Part shown: in pieces, positions 1 to 8,938 of the stretch
How the letters are laid out: each line of letters opens with the position of its first letter
Numbering within the stretch: the first letter of the stretch is position 1
Assembly: GCF_964019515.1 (NCBI RefSeq)
Contig: NZ_OZ026452.1
Location: forward strand, 1,612,001 to 1,676,000
Source: Serratia symbiotica (Periphyllus acericola)
GTDB taxonomy: Bacteria; Pseudomonadota; Gammaproteobacteria; Enterobacterales; Enterobacteriaceae
Length of the DNA: 64,000 bases
Direction of reading: 5' to 3'
The notes under the pieces: model-generated
The model's input: only the letters and a program-made list of their open reading frames with translations
What the model was told of the DNA's origin: nothing
Databases searched by the model: none
Translations under genes and position numbers: made by a program

Positions 1-1
1 T

Positions 2-409
2 AGTCTGGTCGAGCAGTTAGGCGGGCGTGCGGTGCCAGCCGTGGGCTTTGCTATGGGGTTGGAACGTCTGGTGCTGCTGGTACAAGCGCTTAACCCGGAT
101 TTTACTGCGCCACCCACCATTGATGTGTACTTGATTTCTTCCGGCGCGGGTGCGCAGGTTGCAGCGATGCAACTGGCAGAACGAGTGCGCGATGCGTTGC
201 CGCAGCTAAAACTGATGACCAACTACGGTGGCGGTAACTTCAAAAAGCAGATCACCCGTGCGGACAAATGGGGCGCGCGCGTCGCATTGATCTTGGGCGA
301 GAACGAAGTGGCGGCACTACAGGTGGTGGTGAAAGACCTGCGCAGTGGTGAACAAGAAACGCTGGCGCAAAGCGAAACTGCTACGCGTCTGGCTCAAATG
401 TTAAGTTGA
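2..409 (+). CDS. hisS: Histidyl-tRNA synthetase, C-terminal part (5' end outside window)
   Basis: This frame is open from the window edge and encodes about the last 135 residues of histidyl-tRNA synthetase, the cytoplasmic class II enzyme that charges tRNA-His. Near its start is class II motif 3, with the pattern GFAMGLERL that carries the ATP-binding arginine. The remainder is the alpha/beta anticodon-binding domain (DVYLISSG to the end). The stop lies 13 bases before yfgM, giving the enterobacterial order hisS-yfgM-bamB-der and suggesting co-transcription. No damage is seen in the visible part. Confidence 0.95.
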   Translation, partial: SLVEQLGGRAVPAVGFAMGLERLVLLVQALNPDFTAPPTIDVYLISSGAGAQVAAMQLAERVRDALPQLKLMTNYGGGNFKKQITRADKWGARVALILGENEVAALQVVVKDLRSGEQETLAQSETATRLAQMLS

Positions 410-422
410 GGAGAAAGACACC

Positions 423-1043
423 GTGGAAGTCTATAGCACTGAAAAAGAACAAGTTGACGCTTTGTGTCGGTTCTTTGCTGAAAACGTCAAAGCGCTGGCG
501 GTGGGAGTGGTACTCAGCATTGCTGCCTTGGCTGGTTGGCGTTACTGGCAAAACCATCAAAGTGTCGACCTGATAGCAGCATCCCAATCTTATCAGGAAG
601 CCGGTGATCGTCTGGCGGCCGGTAAGCCGGGAAATGTGGCCGTAGCGGAGAAATTTGTCCAGGCTAACAGCAATAGCTACGGCGTATTAGCCGCGTTGCA
701 GTTGGCCAAGCATTTTGTTGAGCAGTATGATTTTGCTAAAGCGGAACAGCAACTTGTGCAGGCGCAAAGCCAGACCAAAGACGATAATCTGCTTTCGCAG
801 ATCAACCTGCGTCTGGCGCGAGTCCAGCTACAGGAAAAAAAGTGGGATCACGCGCTTAAAACGCTGAATGAGGTGAAAGATGCATGCTGGGCAGCGCTGG
901 TGCAGGATACGCGCGGCGATGTGTTGTTGGCCCAGGGCGATGCCCAAGGTGCACGCGAAGCCTACAGTAAAGGCCTTGAGTCCAACGTTTCTCAGGCGCT
1001 CGAGGTGTTGTTGCGTATAAAATTGAATAACTTGTCCAACTAA
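423..1043 (+). CDS. yfgM: YfgM, ancillary SecYEG translocon / periplasmic chaperone-network protein
   Basis: A 206-residue inner-membrane protein of the family's usual length. One transmembrane helix lies near residues 23-45 (ALAVGVVLSIAALAGW), followed by a periplasmic helical, TPR-like domain. In E. coli YfgM associates with SecYEG and with the chaperone PpiD and helps newly exported proteins; that role is taken from the family. Translation starts at GTG 423 after a GAGGAGA-like ribosome site just behind hisS; this start gives the expected N terminus (VEVYSTEKEQ). BamB follows after 10 bases. The gene looks intact. Confidence 0.92.
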   Translation: MEVYSTEKEQVDALCRFFAENVKALAVGVVLSIAALAGWRYWQNHQSVDLIAASQSYQEAGDRLAAGKPGNVAVAEKFVQANSNSYGVLAALQLAKHFVEQYDFAKAEQQLVQAQSQTKDDNLLSQINLRLARVQLQEKKWDHALKTLNEVKDACWAALVQDTRGDVLLAQGDAQGAREAYSKGLESNVSQALEVLLRIKLNNLSN

Positions 1044-1053
1044 GGGGAACCCC

Positions 1054-2235
1054 ATGCAATTGTTTAAAACACTCTTGGTCGGGCTAGTTTTTGCTGCATT
1101 GCTAAGTGGTTGTTCGCTGTTTAACAGTGAAGAAGACGTGGTGACTATGTCGCCATTGCCGAAAGTTGAAAATCAATTTAAGCCGAACAAGATGTGGAGC
1201 ACCTCGGTTGGTGATGGCATCGGCGAGTTTTACTCCCACCTGCGTCTGGACTTCCAGAACAGCACCCTTTTCGCTGCTGATCGTCACGGCATAGTGAAAG
1301 CGCTCGACGCCACCAGCGGCAACGAAAAGTGGAAGGTGGATCTCTCCGAGCACACTGGCTTCTTTTCCAGCCGCTTGTCCGCGCTGCTGTCAGGCGGCTT
1401 AGCGGTATCAGGCGACAGGATCTATATTGGCAGTGAGAAAGCGGTAGTTTACGCATTGAATACTGCTGATGGCAGCGTAGCCTGGCAGGCCAGGGTTGCT
1501 GGCGAAGCGATGTCCCGCCCGGTGATCAGCGATGGCATGGTGCTGATCCACACCTCTAATGGTCAGTTGCAGGCGCTGAACGAATCTGATGGCGTGGTGA
1601 AGTGGACGGTTAACCTGGATATGCCATCGCTGTCGTTGCGCGGTGAATCCGCACCAGCTGTGGCTTTCGGCGCAGCCATCGTCGGCGGCGATAATGGCCG
1701 CGTCAGCGCCGTATTGATGCAGCAAGGCCAACTGATTTGGCAGCAGCGTATTTCCCAGCCGAGTGGTGCGACCGAAATCGAGCGCCTAAATGATGTAGAC
1801 ACTACGCCGGTGATCGTTGAAGGCATCGTTTATGCATTGGGCTACAATGGCAACCTGACAGCGCTGGATCTACGTTCCGGCCAGATCATGTGGAAACGTG
1901 AGTTGGGTTCAGTGAACGACTTCATAGTCGATGCAGGCCGTATTTACCTGGTCGATCAAAATGATCGCCTGGTAGCGCTGAGCACTAAAGGCGGCGTGAT
2001 GGTGTGGACACAGGGCGATCTGCTGCACCGAAAATTGACACCACCGGTGATGTTTAATGGTTATCTGGTGACTGGTGATGCCAAAGGTTATCTGCACTGG
2101 ATTAACACCACCGATGGTCGTTTTGTCGCCCAACAGCCAGTGGATAGCTCTGGCTTCATGTCTGCGCCGTTGGTGGCAGGCGATAAGCTGGTCATTCAGG
2201 CAAGAGGCGGAAAAGTTCACGCTTTCACCGGCTAG
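1054..2235 (+). CDS. bamB: Outer-membrane protein assembly factor BamB (lipoprotein)
   Basis: A 393-residue lipoprotein of the BAM complex that inserts beta-barrel proteins into the outer membrane. It has a short lipoprotein signal peptide with lipobox LLSGC and lipidation cysteine at residue 20. The rest is an eight-bladed beta-propeller made of PQQ-like repeats with recurring G-x-V-x-ALD and W motifs (for example VKALDATSGNEKW, VYALNTADGSVAW). Length matches the E. coli protein (392 aa). A GGGG-type ribosome site lies just upstream. It appears to end the hisS-yfgM-bamB transcript, because a hairpin terminator precedes der. Confidence 0.95.
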   Translation: MQLFKTLLVGLVFAALLSGCSLFNSEEDVVTMSPLPKVENQFKPNKMWSTSVGDGIGEFYSHLRLDFQNSTLFAADRHGIVKALDATSGNEKWKVDLSEHTGFFSSRLSALLSGGLAVSGDRIYIGSEKAVVYALNTADGSVAWQARVAGEAMSRPVISDGMVLIHTSNGQLQALNESDGVVKWTVNLDMPSLSLRGESAPAVAFGAAIVGGDNGRVSAVLMQQGQLIWQQRISQPSGATEIERLNDVDTTPVIVEGIVYALGYNGNLTALDLRSGQIMWKRELGSVNDFIVDAGRIYLVDQNDRLVALSTKGGVMVWTQGDLLHRKLTPPVMFNGYLVTGDAKGYLHWINTTDGRFVAQQPVDSSGFMSAPLVAGDKLVIQARGGKVHAFTG

Positions 2236-2259
2236 CGCTGATGGCCGTAACCTTTTCAG

Positions 2260-2376
2260 CACCCGAAAGATTTCGGGGTGCAGCCAGGCGATAAGCACAC
2301 GGTTCCTCAAAAGCCTGAACTCAGTGAATGAGGTCAAGGCGCGCAGTCAACGTTGCTGCGGCGCGAAAGATGAAGG
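2260..2376. repeat. ERIC-like imperfect inverted intergenic repeat
   Basis: About 115 bases between bamB and der have the layout of an enterobacterial intergenic palindromic repeat. The left arm (AAAGATTTCGGGGTGCAGCC) is roughly mirrored by the right arm (CTGCGGCGCGAAAGATGAAG). The core GTGAATGAGG...GCAGTCAACG resembles the second half of ERIC elements. A small hairpin, CACCCGAAA/TTTCGGGGTG, lies at its left edge. Assignment rests on remembered consensus, so the family name is tentative. Confidence 0.5.
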
Positions 2377-2379
2377 GGA

Positions 2380-2420
2380 AAACGGCTCCTGAGGTGATGG
2401 GTTCAGGAGCCGTTTCTTAT
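2380..2420 (+). terminator. Intrinsic terminator between bamB and der
   Basis: A perfect 13-bp stem AAACGGCTCCTGA (2380-2392) pairs with TCAGGAGCCGTTT (2403-2415) across a 10-base loop and is followed by a T-rich tract. It probably ends the bamB transcript, with der read from its own promoter or by read-through. Confidence 0.75.
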
Positions 2421-2496
2421 TTTATAAGCTACAGTGTCGGAATCTGTCCGAAGTGTAGTAAGACATTAATTATAAAGTAATAATGAGGGTTCAACA

Positions 2497-3984
2497 ATGA
2501 CACCTGTCGTCGCGCTTGTTGGGCGCCCGAATGTGGGTAAATCTACCTTGTTTAACCGTTTGACACAGACGCGCGATGCGCTGGTGGCAGATTTTCCAGG
2601 GCTAACGCGAGACCGCAAGTATGGGCGTGCTGAAGTTGAGGGCAATGAATTTATCATTGTCGATACTAGCGGTATTGACGGCCACGAAGATGGCGTCGAA
2701 ACGCGCATGGCGGGTCAGTCGCTGTTGGCGATTGAAGAAGCCGATATTGTGCTGTTTATGGTTGATGCCCGCTCTGGCATGATGCCAGCCGATCAGGGTA
2801 TCGCCCAGCATCTGCGTAGCCGCCAGAAGGCGACCTTTTTGGTGGTCAACAAGACTGATGGCCTAGATCCGGACGTGGTCACCGCTGACTTCTACTCGCT
2901 GGGCCTGGGTGATGTGTATGCCATAGACGCCTCACACGGCCGTGGTGTCAGACAACTGATCGAGCACGTACTGGTGCCGTTCCTTCCTGAAAAAGAGGAA
3001 GAAGTAGAACTGACCCAAGAAGAGGTCAACGCCGCTTATTGGGCCGAACAGAATGCTGAGAACCTCGAAGGGCAAGAGGATGAACTGGAAGATGACTTCA
3101 ACCCTCAGGATCTGCCTATCAAGCTGGCGATTATCGGGCGCCCCAACGTAGGTAAATCTACGCTGACTAACCGTATCCTTGGCGAGGAACGCGTGGTGGT
3201 GTACAACATGCCGGGTACCACCCGCGACAGTATTTATATCCCAATGGTACGTGATGAGCGCGAATATGTGCTCATCGACACCGCCGGCGTGCGCAAACGC
3301 GGGAAAGTAACCGAAACGGTAGAGAAATTCTCGATAATCAAAACATTACAGGCGATTGAAGACGCCAACGTGGTACTGCTGGTAATCGACGCACGCGAAG
3401 GGATTTCTGATCAGGATCTGTCGTTGCTTGGCTTTATCCTCAATAGTGGCCGCTCACTGGTGATTGTGGTCAATAAGTGGGATGGCATAAGCGAGGAAGA
3501 GCGCACACATGTGAAGGAAATGCTCGATCTGCGTCTGGGCTTTGTCGATTTCGCCCGTGTGCACTTTATCTCCGCACTGCATGGCAGCGGTGTCGGCAAC
3601 CTGTTCGAATCGGTGCTAGAAGCATATGCTTATGCGACCCACCGTGTGAACACCTCAATGCTGACCAAGATCATGCACATGGCCGTTGATGATCACCAAC
3701 CGCCGCTGGTGCGTGGCCGACGTGTGAAGCTGAAATATGCACACGCTGGTGGGTATAACCCACCGATTGTGGTAATCCACGGCAATCAGGTGAGTGATTT
3801 GTCCGATGCGTACAAACGTTATCTGATGAACTATTTCCGCCGCTCGCTGAAAGTGATGGGAACGCCGATCCGCATCAAATTCAAAGAGGGCGACAACCCG
3901 TTCGCTGGCAAACGCAATCTACTTACGCCAAACCAACTACGCAAGCGCAAGCGCCTGATGAGTCACCTGAAGAAAAACAAATGA
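2497..3984 (+). CDS. der: Ribosome-assembly GTPase Der (EngA)
   Basis: A 495-residue double-GTPase required for maturation of the 50S ribosomal subunit. The first G domain starts with GRPNVGKS at residues 9-16 and has the specificity motif NKTDG. An acidic linker ([11 protein letters not shown] to EDELEDDF) leads to a second GRPNVGKS near residue 212 with DTAG and NKWDG motifs. A C-terminal KH-like domain ends in a basic tail ([15 protein letters not shown]). Length fits the family (about 490) and no lesion is seen. Its last codons contain a 15-bp sequence repeated at 6295, a possible attachment site. Confidence 0.97.
   Translation: MTPVVALVGRPNVGKSTLFNRLTQTRDALVADFPGLTRDRKYGRAEVEGNEFIIVDTSGIDGHEDGVETRMAGQSLLAIEEADIVLFMVDARSGMMPADQGIAQHLRSRQKATFLVVNKTDGLDPDVVTADFYSLGLGDVYAIDASHGRGVRQLIEHVLVPFLPEKEEEVELTQEEVNAAYWAEQNAENLEGQEDELEDDFNPQDLPIKLAIIGRPNVGKSTLTNRILGEERVVVYNMPGTTRDSIYIPMVRDEREYVLIDTAGVRKRGKVTETVEKFSIIKTLQAIEDANVVLLVIDAREGISDQDLSLLGFILNSGRSLVIVVNKWDGISEEERTHVKEMLDLRLGFVDFARVHFISALHGSGVGNLFESVLEAYAYATHRVNTSMLTKIMHMAVDDHQPPLVRGRRVKLKYAHAGGYNPPIVVIHGNQVSDLSDAYKRYLMNYFRRSLKVMGTPIRIKFKEGDNPFAGKRNLLTPNQLRKRKRLMSHLKKNK
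3963..3977 (+). repeat. Possible attachment site (left copy) in the 3' end of der
   Basis: The 15 bases TCACCTGAAGAAAAA at the end of der recur exactly at 6295-6309. Between the two copies lie relics of an integrase gene, a single-stranded-DNA-binding protein and a Fic protein. This is how direct repeats at the ends of an integrated element look; the att role is inferred. Confidence 0.4.
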
Positions 3985-4022
3985 TGATTTACTAATAATC
4001 ATCAGCTTTCGAAAAGTCCAGA

Positions 4023-4048
4023 AGCCCGCATTGTGTCGGGCTTTTTTG
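4023..4048 (+). terminator. Intrinsic terminator after der
   Basis: Stem AGCCCG (4023-4028) pairs with CGGGCT (4037-4042) and runs into TTTTTTG, a standard rho-independent terminator. Confidence 0.8.
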
Positions 4049-4092
4049 TTATCAAGGACTATTACAACGACGCATCACCGCTCATCATTCAG

Positions 4093-4181
4093 TTGTACCC
4101 ATGTGTGTACTCAGTAGGTTTTGCTTTGTTTTGGGTACAAAGATGAGTACTCATTTATGATCAAGCCCGCATTGGGTACAA
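4093..4181. promoter_or_regulatory. Repeated GGGTACAA motifs in front of an integrase relic
   Basis: TTGTACCC (4093-4100, inverted) and two copies of TTGGGTACAA (4131-4140 and 4172-4181) stand upstream of the integrase remnant. Such motifs are often found before P4-type integrase genes, where they can serve as binding or promoter elements. The function here is inferred. Confidence 0.45.
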
Positions 4182-4194
4182 CTGGAGGCCGATT

Positions 4195-4300
4195 ATGCCG
4201 AAGCTAACTTAAAGCATGGATTAAAGCGAATGAACGATTTGAAGGGCGCTCGGATGGTGGAGGGTTTTACCTTCGCTATCTCTGCCCTGCCATAGCACAG
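4195..4300 (+). pseudogene. Remnant of a P4-type tyrosine integrase (N-terminal arm-binding domain)
   Basis: ATG 4195 begins MPKLT, then the frame shifts and continues as KAWIKANERFEGRSDGGG and FYLRY. This is the N-terminal signature of P4/DUF4102 phage and island integrases, whose usual form is KxWxxAxxxFEGRSDGxGLYL. Only about 35 of roughly 400 residues remain, and the catalytic domain is gone. Lying just behind the 3' end of der, it suggests that an integrative element once entered here. The identification rests on one clear motif block. Confidence 0.65.
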
Positions 4301-4323
4301 AGAACGGAGAGACTCCTTTCTGA

Positions 4324-4644
4324 CTGGGCGTAGTGGCTTTTGGCAAACAGGCCAAAGCGCTGGCACGTTACGGTAAAGGTGAGTTGAACAGTGTTTCCGG
4401 CACCATGCAGATCAATCAGTGGACGGCGAAGGATGGCAGCACGTCAAGCGGTTATCAGGTGGTGGCGGATTCGATTATCAGTGCGCTAACGGTACGACCA
4501 GCAGGCCGTAATGGCCGGTTGGGTAAGCCAGTGATGCGCCACAGCGAGCCAGAGAGCAGCCCCTGCCCGCGCCCCGTGACTGGGATGTTTACCAAAAAAC
4601 CCGACGACGTGGACCGAACACCGCCGTATGACGAGCCTTTTTGA
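4324..4644 (+). pseudogene. 5'-truncated single-stranded DNA-binding protein of a mobile element
   Basis: About 106 residues remain of an OB-fold SSB-like protein as carried by integrative elements: LGVVAFGKQAKALARYGKGE, an INQWTAKDG strand, and ADSIISALTVRPAGRNGR. The end, YDEPF, resembles the acidic tip that SSBs use to bind partners. The first part of the fold is missing and the frame begins after a TGA at 4321. It is part of the island relic between der and xseA. Assignment to the SSB-like family is moderately sure; binding activity is doubtful. Confidence 0.55.
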
Positions 4645-4883
4645 GAAGGGATGTCATGTAGGGTGCAGGTGATAGAGCGTGATGTTTGGCAAGCGGGCTT
4701 AGATGCCAAAAGCTCTGTTTATGCGTCCAGTCATGGGACTTTATGCGGCGGTTTATTTGATTTATCCAAATGGTGTTTTTTGAGATTTTGAGATATAATT
4801 TATATATTATTGTTTTAATATTCTATGATTTAATGGTTTTTTTGAGATACTGATAAGCCACTAGTTAAGATAGGTTAACTTTA
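4645..4883. other. AT-rich spacer inside the island relic
   Basis: No gene is recognised. The right half (about 4745-4880) is strongly AT-rich, unlike the neighbouring genes. It probably holds the promoter of the Fic gene or decayed element sequence. Confidence 0.4.
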
Positions 4884-5209
4884 ATGCCACGATTTACACA
4901 CTTTGATCTTAGCTTGCTCAATCCGAGCTTTGATTCTCCCTTGTTTGATGTCTTGACTGAGCTTGATTTGCTACGACACTTACGGCTTTAGACCGATGTT
5001 CATCCGTTATTATTCGTACAGCTCAAGGCCATTTTTCACATGCTGGAAAGCCTGGTGTCTGCTCGTATTGAAGGAAATCACACTACGCTGGCAGATTATG
5101 TTAAAAGCAAAGTCGAAGGTAACTGAGTCATCCAGCGACCAACTAAAAGAGATTGGCAACATTGAGAATGCTATGAGATTCATTGATGAGCATCTGAATT
5201 CTGTGGGAA
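4884..5209 (+). pseudogene. Fic-family protein, N-terminal fragment cut by an IS903-type element
   Basis: From ATG 4884 ([10 protein letters not shown]) the translation resembles the N-terminal region of Fic proteins that often transfer AMP to target proteins. It includes the typical SARIEGN segment followed by [10 protein letters not shown], the helix region that can inhibit the Fic site in many family members. Damage: an in-frame TAG after about 35 codons, a frameshift near 5123 (after KVEGN), and truncation by the IS at 5210. The catalytic HxFxxGNGR motif is therefore absent. A full gene would exceed 350 residues. Confidence 0.65.
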
Positions 5210-6289
5210 GGCGTTGTTGAATAAATCGAACATTTGGCCGGCACGAGGATCAGATCACTCTCCTTCTGTCAAAATAGCGACATTCCGTGGCCCAGCAAAA
5301 GTTCAACATCACCAACTGGAAGGCTTACAACAACGCCATTATCACTCGGGGTTCACTCACTTTCTCGGTGTATGAAACGGCACTTCACGCCTGGTACTGC
5401 GAGGCAAAACCTTCTCTGCGTGGTCGCCGACAACATTATTCCGATATGGCAATGACCAGCGTAATGGCAATCACCAGCGTATTGATGCTGAAACGGATTT
5501 TCGGCCTGACACTTCGCGCCCTCCAGGGCTTCGGCGACTCCATTGTCACACTGATCAAAGTGCCGTTGAACTGCCCGGACGACACCTGCATCAGTAAGCG
5601 GGCAAAGTCCGGCCATGTCCCGTTTAAAACCGCAACGCCGGGTGAAATTGCGCACCTCGTTATCGACTCTAGCGGGCTCAACGTGTTGGGTGAAGGGGAG
5701 TGGAAAGTAAAAAAATACGGTCAGGAAAAACGGCGGATCTGGCGAAAATTGCATTTGGCCGTAGATACAGAAACACATGAGGTCATCTGTGCTGACCTTT
5801 CCTTGAGCAATGTCACCGATACCGAAGCCTTCCCAGGTCTCATCCGCCAGAGGTACCGTAAAATCAAAGTCGCCTCGGCGGATCGGGCTTAGGATACGCG
5901 AGTGTGTGATGATGAGTTAAGGGGCAAGAAGCTCAAGGCGTTAATACCGCACAGCAGCGGAGCCCGTTATTGGTCGGCAGACTATGCAGAGCGAAATCAA
6001 GCGGTGGCGAACCAGCGCGTTACCAGAGACAACACATTGTGGAAAAGTATCACAGGCTACCACCGACGTTCGATAGCGGCAACAGCGAAGTACAGAGTAA
6101 AACAGCTATTTGGTGGTCACCTGTCGCTGCGAGATTATGATGGGCAAGTTGCAGAGGCGCTGGCCATGATCTGTTCACTAAACAAGATGACGCTCGCCGG
6201 TATGCCAGAAAGTGTACGCCTTACCTGAAAGCTGCCCATTCAGGGGACTCTTTATTCCAAATCCGATTTCCGATTTATTCAACAACGCC
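5210..6289 (+). mobile_element. IS903-type insertion sequence, copy A (IS5 family)
   Basis: A 1080-bp element with terminal inverted repeats of the IS903 kind (consensus GGCTTTGTTGAATAAATC, here GGCGTTGTTGAATAAATCG on the left and its mirror on the right). It carries one broken transposase gene. The nine bases outside each end (CTGTGGGAA and GATACTCAC) do not match, so the expected target duplication is missing. An 18-bp tandem duplication lies inside the transposase around 5446-5481, giving a repeated MAMTSV/MAITSV. Confidence 0.93.
5287..6228 (+). pseudogene. IS903-type DDE transposase, copy A, amber-interrupted
   Basis: This is the transposase of an IS5-family IS903-group element (family length about 307 aa). 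The first catalytic aspartate is in LVIDSSG, the second in SADRA. Two residues after the second, the expected tyrosine codon is TAG (5890-5892), splitting the gene. In the signature Y-(2)-R-(3)-E-(6)-K near the C terminus the glutamate is replaced by alanine (YHRRSIAATAKYRVK), so even read-through would give an inactive enzyme. It starts at GTG 5287. Confidence 0.9.
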
Positions 6290-6294
6290 GATAC

Positions 6295-6309
6295 TCACCT
6301 GAAGAAAAA
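6295..6309 (+). repeat. Possible attachment site (right copy)
   Basis: This exact 15-bp copy of the der 3' end sequence (3963-3977) lies 5 bases beyond IS copy A. With the left copy it encloses the integrase, SSB and Fic relics. It is suggestive of an element boundary but not proven. Confidence 0.4.
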
Positions 6310-6463
6310 AATAATCAGTGCAAGGTGGGCGGTAGTAATACTGCCCCCATATTCTATCGAAAGGGCTGAGAGGTTATAGATTTGACGAATAAATACTGCG
6401 CTCAAACAGTCTCATTGGATCGCGAATTTTAGCGGTGGTGATGCTCTTCACTTAACTCTCTAT

Positions 6464-7195
6464 CTAGCCATCAAGTAAAAGGGTTTCTAGCCGTTTGCCG
6501 AGTTGAGCCTTTTTAGTGCTTTTCAGCAGCTCGCAGCATGGGCTTTGTGTCACGCTGTAGCCGCGCGCCAGCGGGCTTACCGCTTCAAGCTGGCTACAGG
6601 CCATACCGAAGCGCTGGCAGCAAGCATTAAGCTGGCGATCCAGCGCCTGCTGTAAGCGGTACTCCTGCTGCTGCACATGCTGTTGATAGCTGTGAATGTG
6701 GTTCTGCGGCTGTATCTGCGCCAACCGTTTCTGGGCGCGTTCGTTGCGCTGCGAGGCCAGGCGCAACTGATTTTGCGTGCCCTCTTCTAGACGGCGTTGT
6801 AATTTGAACAGCAGTGTATTCTGGTGCGACAGCCGCAGGTGCGGATGTTGCTGCTGCAAAAGGTGGTGAATGCGCGTGAACTGCTGTTGACGCCGGACCA
6901 GATAGTAATCCAGCGCCATTTCCAACCGTTGTTGCTGCGACTTCAACTGACGCACTAGCTCAAGCTGATTGCGGCTGACTAGTTCAGCGGCAATCGGCGA
7001 CAGAGTCAGCGATGGTCACATCGGTTTCATGGCCGACTTTGTCGCCGATCGGGATCTGGCTGGCGAATATCGCGCGTGCTACGCGTTCATTATTGAAACT
7101 CCACAGATCTTCCATCTAACCTCCACCCCGGCGACCGATCAGCACATCACATTCATCACGGCGGTTGGCGGTTTCGATGGCGCGCACGATAAACA
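6464..7195 (-). pseudogene. xseA: Exodeoxyribonuclease VII large subunit, broken
   Basis: The minus strand carries the C-terminal 60 % of XseA, which with XseB degrades single-stranded DNA. A clean 163-codon frame (6464-6955) covers the coiled-coil region (QLKSQQQRLEMAL to KRLETLLLDG). Upstream, [12 protein letters not shown] and [19 protein letters not shown] are recognisable, but an in-frame TAG replaces a codon after RRGGG, part of the catalytic core is deleted after VADCR, and about the first 170 residues are missing. The remains abut the divergent guaB promoter, as in E. coli. Confidence 0.88.
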
Positions 7196-7262
7196 AGCAC
7201 TCAATTGTCCAATACTACATGGCTAAAAAAGGTAATCAAGGGTTTTTGCAAGAAAGTGCTAG

Positions 7263-7288
7263 AGGCAAACGATTACGCTCTGTATAAT
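7263..7288 (+). promoter_or_regulatory. PurR operator and -10 element of guaBA
   Basis: AGGCAAACGATTACGC (7263-7278) agrees with the purine-repressor consensus ANGCAANCGNTTNCNT at all but one fixed position. TATAAT at 7283-7288, preceded by TG, is a strong -10 hexamer. The spacing implies that PurR blocks RNA polymerase at guaBA, as known in E. coli. Confidence 0.7.
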
Positions 7289-7340
7289 GCTACGGCAATA
7301 TTTTATCCCTTTCACAGCCCACCCTGGTGAGATATTGCCC

Positions 7341-8804
7341 ATGCTACGTATTGTTAAAGAAGCGTTGACGTTTGACGATGTACTCCTGATACCTGCCCAT
7401 TCGACGGTTCTACCTAATACCGCAGAACTCGGCACGCAGCTGACTAAAAATATCCGCCTGAATATCCCTATGTTGTCCGCCGCCATGGATACCGTAACCG
7501 AATCTAGCCTGGCTATCGCGCTGGCGCAGGAAGGTGGCCTAGGTTTTGTTCACAAAAACATGTCTATCGAACGCCAGGCTGAAGAAGTCAGCCGGGTGAA
7601 GAAACATGAAAGCGGTGTAGTGACCGACCCACAGACCGTCATCCCAGCAACCACCTTACAAGAAATTAAAACGCTCACTGCTCGCAACGGCTTCGCTGGC
7701 TACCCGGTTGTTACCGAAGACAATGAGTTAGTGGGGATCATTACCGGGCGCGACGTGCGCTTCGTTACCGATATGAACCAGCCTGTCACCGCAGTGATGA
7801 CGCCGAAAGCACGGCTGGTCACGGTGAAAGAAAATGAAGCGCGCGAAATCGTGCTACAAAAAATGCACGAAAAACGCGTTGAAAAAGCGCTGGTGGTGAA
7901 TGACAGCTTCCACCTGCTGGGCATGATCACCGTTAAAGACTTCCAGAAAGCAGAACGCAAGCCCAACGCTTGTAAAGACGAGCATGGTCGGTTACGTGTA
8001 GGTGCGGCGGTTGGTGCGGGTGCCGGTAATGACCAGCGCGTTGATGCGCTGGTCGCCTCAGGTGTTGACGTGCTTCTGATCGACTCCTCACACGGCCACT
8101 CCGTAGGTGTGCTGAAACGTATTCGAGAAACCCGTGCCAAATACCCCGACTTGCCGATCGTCGGTGGCAACGTTGGCACCGACGTCGGTGCCAAAGCCTT
8201 AGCTGAGGCGGGGGTGAGCGCGGTGAAAGTGGGCATTGGCCCTGGTTCTATCTGCACCACCCGTATCGTCACTGGTGTAGGCGTACCACAGATCACGGCC
8301 ATTGCTGATGCGGTTGACGCGCTGAAAGGGACTGGTATCCCGGTTATCGCCGATGGTGGCATCCGTTTCTCTGGCGACATCGCCAAGGCGATCGCGGCGG
8401 GTGCCTCCTGCGTCATGGTTGGCTCCATGCTGGCAGGTACCGAAGAATCACCGGGTGAAATCGAGCTGTACCAGGGACGTTCGTTCAAGTCCTATCGTGG
8501 CATGGGATCGCTGGGTGCGATGTCCAAAGGTTCTTCTGACCGTTACTTCCAAACCGATAACGCCGCTGACAAACTAGTGCCAGAAGGTATCGAAGGCCGT
8601 GTAGCCTATAAAGGCATGCTGAAAGCCATCGTGCATCAGCAGATGGGGGGGCTGCGCTCCTGCATGGGTCTGACTGGCTGTGCGACCATCGACGAACTGC
8701 GCACCAAGGCAGAATTTGTGCGCATCAGTGGCGCTGGTATTCAGGAAAGCCATGTACACGATGTGACTATCACCAAAGAGTCGCCGAACTACCGCATGGG
8801 TTGA
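7341..8804 (+). CDS. guaB: Inosine-5'-monophosphate dehydrogenase
   Basis: A 487-residue cytoplasmic enzyme that oxidises IMP to XMP with NAD+, the first committed step to GMP. Start ATG 7341 ([22 protein letters not shown]) matches the E. coli N terminus; an upstream ATG at 7287 would add 18 unrelated residues. Two CBS domains lie near residues 90-205. The catalytic loop GPGSICTTR holds the nucleophilic cysteine, and the flap region has GMGSLGAM. The gene is intact and followed by guaA, with a PurR site upstream. Confidence 0.97.
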   Translation: MLRIVKEALTFDDVLLIPAHSTVLPNTAELGTQLTKNIRLNIPMLSAAMDTVTESSLAIALAQEGGLGFVHKNMSIERQAEEVSRVKKHESGVVTDPQTVIPATTLQEIKTLTARNGFAGYPVVTEDNELVGIITGRDVRFVTDMNQPVTAVMTPKARLVTVKENEAREIVLQKMHEKRVEKALVVNDSFHLLGMITVKDFQKAERKPNACKDEHGRLRVGAAVGAGAGNDQRVDALVASGVDVLLIDSSHGHSVGVLKRIRETRAKYPDLPIVGGNVGTDVGAKALAEAGVSAVKVGIGPGSICTTRIVTGVGVPQITAIADAVDALKGTGIPVIADGGIRFSGDIAKAIAAGASCVMVGSMLAGTEESPGEIELYQGRSFKSYRGMGSLGAMSKGSSDRYFQTDNAADKLVPEGIEGRVAYKGMLKAIVHQQMGGLRSCMGLTGCATIDELRTKAEFVRISGAGIQESHVHDVTITKESPNYRMG

Positions 8805-8876
8805 TTTCAAGGGGGCATGGCTCATTGGACTTAATGTCAACGGCGTATAGGGTACGGCTGGTGACAACTTACTGGG

Positions 8877-8905
8877 TGGGGCCTTGCCCCAGACGATTTT
8901 ATTTT
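8877..8905 (+). terminator. Hairpin between guaB and guaA
   Basis: GGGGC (8878-8882), a 3-base loop and GCCCC (8886-8890), extended by a T-A pair, are followed 5 bases later by a T-rich run. It may attenuate transcription into guaA; the role is uncertain. Confidence 0.35.
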
Positions 8906-8938
8906 TCCTTTATTTTTGTTGCTGGAATTCGTTTTATT

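Noticed and set aside
7700..8488. 262-codon open frame on the minus strand opposite guaB
   Set aside because: It lies wholly inside intact guaB, has low-complexity Ser/Pro/Thr-rich content and no recognisable motif; it is an antisense shadow.
8801..8938. Upstream extension of the guaA frame
   Set aside because: No homology; the E. coli-like start is at 8939 and gives exactly 525 residues.
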